Assembly (NCBI GenBank): GCA_036346225.1
Contig: JARFIW010001189.1
Span: 1,532,501 to 1,596,500 of the forward strand
Reading direction: 5' to 3'
Source of the DNA: Platerodrilus igneus
Taxonomy: Eukaryota > Arthropoda > Insecta > Coleoptera > Lycidae
Length of the DNA stretch: 64,000 nucleotides
Shown: piece by piece, positions 56,781 to 64,000 of the stretch
Layout of the letters: each line of letters begins with the position of its first letter
Position numbering within the stretch: the stretch's first letter is position 1
Made by a program: the position numbers and the translations under genes
Notes under the pieces: model-generated
What the model saw: the letters and a program-made list of their open reading frames with translations, nothing else
Told to the model about the DNA's origin: nothing
Database searches by the model: none

Positions 56781-58247
56781 TATCAGGTTATCATAAAGTA
56801 AGGGATATATTTTAAATTATTATAACTTTTTAACAAATTAAGTTAATAACAAGAAATAAATGAAATCTAATTGCTTATTAAATGGGATTTAGTATGCCCA
56901 AAACAGGTTACGGCAATTGCTCAATATGACCTCCATTTTGTTGTTGTAAGATCACCATCCTTACCTCCAAATTGTACACAGCATTTCGTAACATTTCTGG
57001 TTGAATTGTACCAATTTGCTCCGTAATACTGTCTTTTAATTCTTGTAGCGTAGTTGGTCGTCTTCTAAACACTAAACTTTTAAATAACCCCACAGCCAGT
57101 AATCCGCTGGGTTTAGATCAGGTGATCTTGGTGGCCATGAATTTACGAAATGTCTGCTTAACACGCGATCTTGAAAACGTTGGTTAACAATTCTTTGACT
57201 GGTCGAAAATGTGCGGAGTGCTCCATCCTGCATAAAATGATGTTTTCAATTCCGTAGTGCTCGTTTTGCAGCTGTGGAATAACATAATTTTGTAACATTT
57301 GCAAGTATCGTTCACCATTTACAGTTACAGATACGGCTTGTCCATTCTGCATTTCCTCGTAGAAATACGGACCAATTATAAAATCAGCTGTAAAACCGCA
57401 CCAAATGGTGACTTTCTTGTCAGGAAGACCTTTTGAACGATTTGTTGCGGATTTTCTGCAGACCAGATTCTACAGTTTTGAGTATTGACTCCACCATTCA
57501 GAGTAAAATGTGCCTCATCTGTCCATAAAATACGGATAACCATTCGGGTTCAATTTCCATCTGAGCCATTACTCGCAAAGAAAAATCGTACCTAGTAGCC
57601 AAATCTGCGTCCTTTAATTCAAACAGCATTTTCAGTTTATATGGATACATGTTTAGAATTTTGCGTAAAATTTTCCAAACCGTGGTATACGGCATTTGCA
57701 ATCGCTTGGATATCGCATTTGCACTGCTGATTGCGAGAGAATTGCTTCTGGCTATGTCTTGATTTTCATGAAGAACCTCTGCAACTTGGACATCACTAAT
57801 TATTGGTCTTCCTGATCTTGGTAAGTCAGTTACAGATCCTGTTCTTTCAAATTTTTGTATCAAATTGTGGTACGCTTTCATTTGACAGGGTCCCGCTCTC
57901 AAACCCATTCTCGTGCGAAATCTTCGTAATCCAGCGCTGTATTTTCTGCCGGATTCATAATAGCACTTAAATAAACCAATTCTTGTTTGTAAATCCATGT
58001 TATTACAGTTGAGTCGTTTGAACTCAACGTTTACTTGAGTTTTAATTTCAAAATAAAACTTCAAATTGAATAATTTCGTTTTGACACTAGTGTCAACAAT
58101 TGTTATGACAACGCTTTTGTTTCTCATAGATACGGTAAAATCCCATTCATTAAGCAACTAGATTTCGTTTATTTTATGTTACTAACTTAATTTATTAAAA
58201 AGTTGTAATGATTTAAAATATATCCCTTACTTTATGATAACCTAGTA
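56781..58247 (-). mobile_element. DD41D transposon, copy 2
   Basis: The element is 56783-58245 (1463 bp) between TA dinucleotides, in opposite orientation to 45291-46760 and very similar to it. The outer two bases of the two ends differ in the same way as in copy 1 (CT versus TC). Confidence 0.92.
56908..58127 (-). pseudogene. Broken DD41D transposase (copy 2)
   Basis: Same protein as 45409-46635 in three frames: 58127-57498 (HTH domains, ending beyond EWLS in a shifted frame), 57352-57158 and 57093-56908. Breaks lie near 57530, 57220 and 57110. The second catalytic Asp region reads CRMEHSAHF after a shift, so it is inactive. Confidence 0.9.
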
Positions 58248-58691
58248 GTTTAAATTACTTGATCAATATTTTTGTTAACTAAAAATAATCGTATAAATTA
58301 CTTTCTACTTATTAAAACAGTATAATAACCCTTTTGAAAACCGAAAAATATGCAGATTACACCAAAAACATTTTGATAAAATACACACGTAGCAAATTTA
58401 CCTTTTAGGTTATGTCATAAATTGTTTGCGTAATATAAACATTCATTTAATGTACTTGTCCATACCTTCCTTTTGCCCTTTCTTTTATAATTTTTGTATG
58501 CACTGTCATCTAGTGAGATGTCCCAACAGTTAACCTATCTAAGTGTCAACATCGTGCAAATAAATCAACTCAACTAACTTGTAACATAGAGGGCGTGATA
58601 TCAGACGTTGTACATAACAAATTTAAAATTAAAACGATTTTATCAAAAAGTGTATTTAAAAACAATACAATTTTAAAAATTAGTATTTGAA
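58248..58691. other. Intergenic / 3' flank of the host gene
   Basis: AT-rich, no frame of note. It should hold the 3' UTR of the minus-strand gene; I could not pick a convincing AATAAA. Confidence 0.4.
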
Positions 58692-60149
58692 TTAACTTTT
58701 TTTGGTAATTAACCATTGTTCCTTTTGATACACATCGTGTTTGTGAATGACGGGAACATTCTGTGAATACCGTCCTTCTATGCCATTACGACTTTTATTC
58801 GATTTATTTTTCGATTTTGAATTAGAATCAATTTTTTTGTAATACCTATAATTACTGCTATAATAATCTTTAGGCTTTTTGTAATTTTCATAACTGTACC
58901 GATAGGGATATTTAAACTTCTTATTCTGTTTATATTTTGAATAGCTTCGTGTATTATCATCGTCTTCTTCGTCATCATCTTCATTTTTGTTATTATGATG
59001 ATTACGATTATGTTTGTAATGTTCAAAGCGATCTTCTTCATCGTCGTCGTCGTCTTCTTCATATTTATCATAAGGTAGTTTTTCTTCCTCGTCTTCTTCT
59101 TCTTCTTCGTTATTTATTTCTTCTCGCCTTTCTTCTTCGACTGTTTCTCTTACTGGAGCGGTTTGTTTTGTAATGATAGGCTGAGGTGGGTTAAATGGTA
59201 TTGGAGGAGGTGGTTTAAATTGCTGAGATGGCACAGTAACAGCAGCGGGTAAGCGAGCTTGTTGATAATTCAACGGTATCGAATTATACACAAAGGGTCT
59301 TATAGTGGTACTTACTGGAAATGTAGTTGGTAAGACAGGATAGTACAAAACTTTTCCATTTCCGGACACATATCTGTTATGATTTATAAGCGTACTATGT
59401 TGAGCAGGTGTAATAACAGTGCCGAACTGATGAGTTGGTTCTTGAAGCTGTTGATTAAGTTGAATATTATGTGGCGTCTGCTGATATTCGTATAGCATCG
59501 GATGAGCTCCCAGTGGTTTAGTTTCTACAGGCGTAGGCGTTTCAACAGTTTTAAAAATAACAGGTCTGGTATTGCTTGTTGTAGGGGAACTGCTCAGGTC
59601 TTGTTGAACAAATTTAAGAGTAATAGGTAAGCCATAGTAGTAGTTTTGTTGATCATCAAGTCCACGTTTCGATTTGTTACTATCCAAAGCAATATTAAGA
59701 CCGATGTTTACTAGTGTAATCTAAAAATAAAATACGTTTAACCCCATAAACAAATAAACTAATGGCATATAATTTATAAAAACTCCATTACATCCACTAA
59801 CGATATTATTTAAATTAGAAATTAATTTTGTAAATATTGGAAAAAAAGTGTAGTGAACATAAAATTAAGACAATAAGATCTAAATGTGGATTTAAAATCA
59901 AACCGAGAAATTTTTTGTTCTTATTTTTTGCTAGAGAATATTTTTTATGTGCTAAAAATATTGAGATGTTTTGACACACTTTTAAAGATTAGGCCGAATT
60001 GCTTAAGTGTTATAGAACTGACTTTGGGGTTTGAATAAAATTTGATAGCAAAACCTTTAAAAACTTTAAAATATCGGTTTTACTTATATATCTGTATGTT
60101 TCAAAGAATTCAAAAAATTAATAAGAATACTCACCAATAAAATCTTCAT
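58692..60149 (-). CDS. Two-exon secreted Pro/Gln-rich protein with acidic and Tyr/Lys-rich tail
   Basis: Exon 1 is 60149-60135 (MKILL), followed by donor GTGAGT. The intron (60134-59721) ends TTTTTAG, and exon 2 runs 59720-58692 in phase, giving about 347 residues. Joined, the N-terminus is MKILLITLVNIGLNIA, a good signal peptide, then DSNKSKRGLDD with a dibasic site. The middle is Pro/Gln/Thr-rich (PPPPIPFNPPQPI). About residues 195-265 are very acidic (EEEEEDEEE, DDDDDEED) with His/Asn runs, and the tail is rich in Tyr, Lys and Ser. This composition suits an extracellular matrix, cuticle or mineral-associated protein. No family recognised. It is the only intact host-type gene seen, and the reading frame is clean. 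Confidence 0.75.
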
Positions 60150-60185
60150 ACTGCTAGTACTTGGTTTAAACTTAAACTGTTATAA

Positions 60186-60209
60186 AACTGATTTCGAAAC
60201 CTATTTATA
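60186..60209 (-). promoter_or_regulatory. Possible core promoter of the split gene
   Basis: On the minus strand ATATAAATAGG (60202-60209) precedes ATCAGTT (60192-60186), an arthropod-type initiator, with the ATG about 40 bp further on. TATA-to-initiator spacing is short (about 20 bp), so the assignment is tentative. Confidence 0.45.
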
Positions 60210-61123
60210 TTATTAAGAGTACGTGTGTGAAAATATTTAGTATAAATAATAACAAAGTCACTTTTCTTAGAATTAAATTAGATAGAAACGATCGAAAGTA
60301 ATATCGATTTCGTTTTATTGAATTAAACTTGTGGTTACACTTCAGGAAATTTATTAATTTTATGTTTGTTTTATACAAAACGATAAATTGAATGTTTATC
60401 TTTGAAACAGAATATGGTTTTACTTTTACCTTTTTTTTAAAGCTTAAGTACGTACCATTTAAACCATCTCAAGAAATTTACGTTCAAGCTGTGACGATCG
60501 ACTTGGCACATATTACACGATCTTTTTTTAAAATAATTCACTTAGTAAATGTAATAAAAGAAAGTTTGTCTAAACAACAAAAACCAATACAAGAAAATAC
60601 TTCCATATACATTTCTGGCTTTTACTTATTCCAATAAACTGTGTACATTGCAATTAATTATATTTACAGCGTTTTAAGAATTCAGACAGTAAGAAGAATA
60701 AACTAAAACAATTGTCAATTTTTAAGTATAATCAACCAATTTGGATCGCGGTAGCAAATTGAAGAATTTATATTAAACGCTTTTATTCTAAATATAATTT
60801 CCTTTTATTTTAAAACTGCCTAATATGCATCCATTCTTTGGTGAAGAGTCGTAATATGTAGCACTACATAACATTTCAGCAAAATGGGGAAGAATTAAAG
60901 AACTTCAGTTCTAATTTAACTTAATAGAAAGTGTACAAAATTTCAGGACCGAGGCACAAGTTGTAAAATTTTATTGCTTGTTAATAAGGGGCAAAACAAT
61001 TCACCAACAGTGTAAAAAAATTAGCTTTTCGGTATTTCACATTCAAAGGCATCAAAATTATTTAACCAAAATGTGAAGAAAATAACAAATAGTTACGAAG
61101 CATAACTAAAATATTCCTATATA
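60210..61123. other. Intergenic, no gene recognised
   Basis: AT-rich. An 81-codon frame at 60392-60637 has no known motif. Confidence 0.45.
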
Positions 61124-62870
61124 TACAGTGCTTCCCAAAAGTAACGAATATATTCGATTAAATGATTATTCACAATTTCTGAGTAAAAAGCTCTGACACG
61201 TCGATTTTTATTTTTAAATTGTCATTTAATTATGTAATTTTTAACCCCCCCACCCTTCAACCCCTAAGCGCTGGCATCCCCAACTTAAAAATTTTAAATA
61301 GCAATGTACCCCTTGTCATACTTCAATTAATAGCATCTTTCTTGCAGAAATAGAATTTTACAAAAAATTCTAAATCGGTTGGAAAACAACTGTTTTATTC
61401 AATAAACAATACTTAAATAAAAAGCAAAAACAAACCCAATTTCAATTAAATGTTCAAACTGCTGCCCGTTAGCGACTAGGCAGTGTCCTAATCTAGAGAC
61501 AAACTATTGTTGAAGTTTGTTTACTACACTTAAGCTTTTAAATAACCCCAGAGAAAATAATCCAAAAGGGTTAAGTCGGGAGACCTTGCGGGCCATTCAA
61601 TTTGTCCTCGTCTACCAATCCACCTCATAGGAAATACTTGCTCGAAATATTCCCGTACTGGACGTGCATAGAGGGGAGGCGCACCATCTTGCTGTAGCCA
61701 AATACTGGGATCAGGTGAATCAGGATCTTCTGCATTCGGATGTAGTACCGCTAAAGCCGGAATTCATTCAAATTGGAGAAAATTTAGATATTGTTCCCCA
61801 TTGAGTGTTCTCTCAAAAGAGTACGGTCCAATAACTTTATTACCCACTATCCCCGCCCAAACATTAATCTTTTGTGGAAATTGTGTATTTGCTTCCATCA
61901 TCCAATGCGGATTTTCATCAGCCCAATAACGGCAATTCTGCTTATTAACGGTAGCATTTAAATAAAATGTTACCTCATCAGAAAACATAATATTTCCTTC
62001 CAATCCAAGATTTTCATTGCAAAGTTCCATCATTGTCTCACAAAATTGGGCTCGCCTATCAAAATCATCATCTGATAACTCTTGCACTAATTGCACTTTG
62101 TAAGGGTGAAATTTTTGCTTACGGAGAAATTTATGAATTGCACTTTTTGATGCATTTAACTGTGAAGCAACTCCCGCAATGCTTAAATTTGAATTTTTCT
62201 GCACAAATAGCAAGACATCCAATTCTGAATCTTCATCTAAAGCTGATGGACGTCCATCTTTAGATTTATCTCGTACATGTCCAATATTCCGAAATTTATT
62301 TTCAACTCGGCATATCGTTGATTACGTGTTTGAAGGGGGGGGGGGGGAGGTCGGGATGAATTTCATTGTATAACATTCAAACTTCTTTGTGCGTTCGAAT
62401 TCTATCTCCAAAGCCAATCATCATTAAAATTACAATCCTTTCGGCTTCGTTAAGTCTCATTTTTGCTGACTTATTATTAAACAAGCAACACGCACTTAAC
62501 TAACGTACTTTCACTAAACTTATTTCACACTTTACTAACATTTTGTTTGTCAAGGCATACCCGATAATTGGCACTTTAAGTGAATAAGTTTTTATTAATC
62601 AAAACAGTTCTTTTCCAACCGATTTAGAATTTTTTGTAAAATTCTATTTGTGCATGAAAAATGCTATTAATTGAGGTATCACAAGGGGTACATTGCTATT
62701 TAAAATTTTTAGGTAGGGGATGCTAGCGCTTAGGGGTTGAAGGTTGGGTGGTTAAAAATTACATAATTAAATGACAATTTAAAAATAAAAATCGACGTGT
62801 CAGAGCTTTTTACTCAGAAATTGTGAATAATCATTTAATCGAATATATCCGTTACTTTTGGGACGCACTG

Positions 62871-62872
<2 letters not shown>
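61124..62872 (-). mobile_element. Second DD41D-type Tc1/mariner-superfamily element with long TIRs
   Basis: The element is 61126-62870 (1745 bp) between TA dinucleotides. Ends are CAGTGCTTCCCAAAAGTAAC (left) and CAGTGCGTCCCAAAAGTAAC (right, reverse complement). TIRs extend about 285 bp, to a shared AACCGATTTAGAA segment near 61370 and 62620. The interior holds one decayed transposase on the minus strand. Its ends and protein differ from the family at 45291. Confidence 0.92.
61442..62460 (-). pseudogene. DD41D-type transposase, decayed
   Basis: From ATG at 62460 (MRLNEAERIVILMMIGFGDR). The frame is broken near a poly-G tract at 62335-62347, then open from 62222 to 61764: HTH (ASQLNASKSAIHKFLRKQ), first Asp (MFSDEVTFYL), WAGIVGNKVIGPY. 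An in-frame TGA near 61764 separates the rest: second Asp in QQDGAPPLYARPV and third in SPDLTLLDYFLWGYLK. The last two Asp are 41 residues apart. The family resembles IS630/Tc1-like insect transposases. Confidence 0.85.

Positions 62873-62892
<20 letters not shown>
62871..62892. repeat. (TA)n microsatellite
   Basis: About 11 TA repeats beginning at the TA target duplication of the transposon. Confidence 0.85.
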
Positions 62893-62897
<5 letters not shown>

Positions 62898-62901
<4 letters not shown>

Positions 62902-63203
62902 TGTAGCGGGCTACTACTACCGCGTTTCTTTAATTTAAAACAAGTAATAACAAAAGTCTTTATTACTCACTATTCACAAGTCTAATTAACAGTATATGCC
63001 TTATTTGTAGATGTTTTCAGTCCAATTAACAATGAAGCACTATCACACTAATGAAGCTACAAGCACTAATATCCTCTTAAACTAACTTCTTAAGAATTGG
63101 TCCATTAACAACACTAACACAACTATTTATTTATTACACTTTTATCTATTTATGTATTCTACAAGCTGCATGTACATTAGACACGTGCACATAACATTTA
63201 TGT
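62898..63203 (-). mobile_element. Gypsy LTR fragment, minus strand (copy D)
   Basis: On the minus strand it ends CCCGCTACA at 62902 beside ATAT (62898-62901), as a full LTR would. Similarity to the copy C LTRs stops at about 63203 (GCACATAACA), roughly 230 bp short of the LTR start. It is joined to gag in the opposite orientation. Confidence 0.85.
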
Positions 63204-63209
63204 GACGAA

Positions 63210-64000
63210 ATGGAAAAAAAATTAAGTGAAAATGCTGAGTAAATAGAAGAAAAGTTAAGTGAAAATGCTGCGAAAATGGAAAAAAAGTTTAGTGAAAATG
63301 ATGAGAAAATGGATAGGTTAAGTGAAAATGCTAAGAAAATAGAAGAAACGTTAAGCGGAAATGCTGCGAAAATGGAAGAAAAATTTAACGAAAGTACAGC
63401 TACGTTAGAACAAAGACCAATGGAGAGCTCCATTGCATTGAAAGAAGTTTTCACTGAACAGGTAAAAACAGTTGAGCAAAAGTTGGACAGTAAATTGGTA
63501 AAAATGGAAGAAGATGTGATGAGGCTGCAAGAACAAATGATTTCACTAACAACGCGGCCACTTGAATTAGCAAACCAAGTTGTAAATCAGAACATCCCAG
63601 AAATAAGAAGCATAGAAGGAAGCGAGTCAATGCCGTCAAAATTTAAAGTGAATCCACCCACATTCGGAGGCAAAAAACCGTGGCCCACATATTTGAAACA
63701 ATTTGAAGCCACTGCAATAGTCAACGGTTGGTGTAACAAAGAGAAAGCAATTTCCTTAATAATGGCCCTACGGAGGGAAGCTCTTAACATCTTGCCAAGG
63801 ATTCCCGATCACCAGCAGAATGATTACGGCCGCTTAACATCGTTACCGTTAAAATTTAAAGTGAAACCACCCACATTCGATGGTAAAACACCTTGGCCCA
63901 CATATTTGAAACAATTTGAAGCTGCTGCAATAGCCAACGGTTGGTGCAACAAAGAGAAGACTATCTACTTAGTAGTGGCCCTACGGGGGGAAGCTCTTAA
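63210..64000 (+). pseudogene. Gypsy gag fragment (copy D), runs off the right edge
   Basis: Plus-strand gag: about six LSENA-KMEEK coiled-coil units (63212-63400, one with a TAA), then the conserved EQVKTVEQKLDSKLVKMEED and the capsid-like NPPTFGGKKPWPTYLKQFE (about 63655). At 63838-63845 the sequence jumps back and repeats the segment from KFKVKPPTFDGKTPW onward, in frame, to the window end. The second copy resembles B more than the first does. Confidence 0.85.

Noticed and set aside
58778..59173. Frames at 58778-59071 (minus) and 58937-59173 (plus)
   Set aside because: Other-frame and antisense readings of the acidic block of the split secreted-protein gene.

Overview
The window looks like a repeat-rich intergenic stretch of an arthropod, most likely insect, nuclear genome. 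The support is RTE-type and R1-type LINEs, a Penelope-like remnant, tRNA-derived SINEs, two Tc1/mariner-superfamily families, several Ty3/gypsy LTR retrotransposons, and one split host gene with a signal peptide and GT-AG intron. The sequence alone does not give a genus.

Layout. 1-3404: an open frame cut by the left edge, then non-coding DNA. 3405-14420: a solo gypsy LTR and RTE/SINE flank, joined to a 5'-truncated gypsy copy (A), its 3' LTR, and the same flank again. 15629-22221: a full-length gypsy (B) with TSD ATAT, PBS, gag, protease-RT-RNase H and integrase. 23050-28000: nested Penelope, R1, RTE and SINE remnants. 28000-31400: AT-rich DNA. 31405-44305: a very large imperfect palindrome whose right arm carries an unrecognised gene. 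45289-46762: an intact-looking DD41D mariner-type transposon. 46772-53447: an old full-length gypsy (C, minus strand) carrying a SINE. 53448-56780: RTE remnants with a probable solo LTR. 56781-58247: a second, broken copy of the DD41D transposon. 58692-60149: the host gene. 61124-62872: another DD41D-type element with long TIRs. 62898-64000: a rearranged gypsy copy (D) running off the right edge.

The most striking biology is in the gypsy family. After the integrase its pol protein carries a macrodomain resembling OARD1/TARG1 (ADP-ribosyl-glutamate hydrolase), followed by a CCCH zinc finger. Both residues corresponding to the OARD1 catalytic Lys and Asp are kept in copy B and also in diverged copy C. 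A captured ADP-ribose eraser in a retrotransposon suggests a role against host ADP-ribosylation.

Two parts of the window may not be true genome structure. Copy A and its duplicated flank differ from their partners mostly by single-base homopolymer changes. The left palindrome arm is a noisy, A/T-depleted reverse complement of the right arm. Unpolished haplotype duplication and an unsplit fold-back long read must be excluded before either is interpreted biologically.
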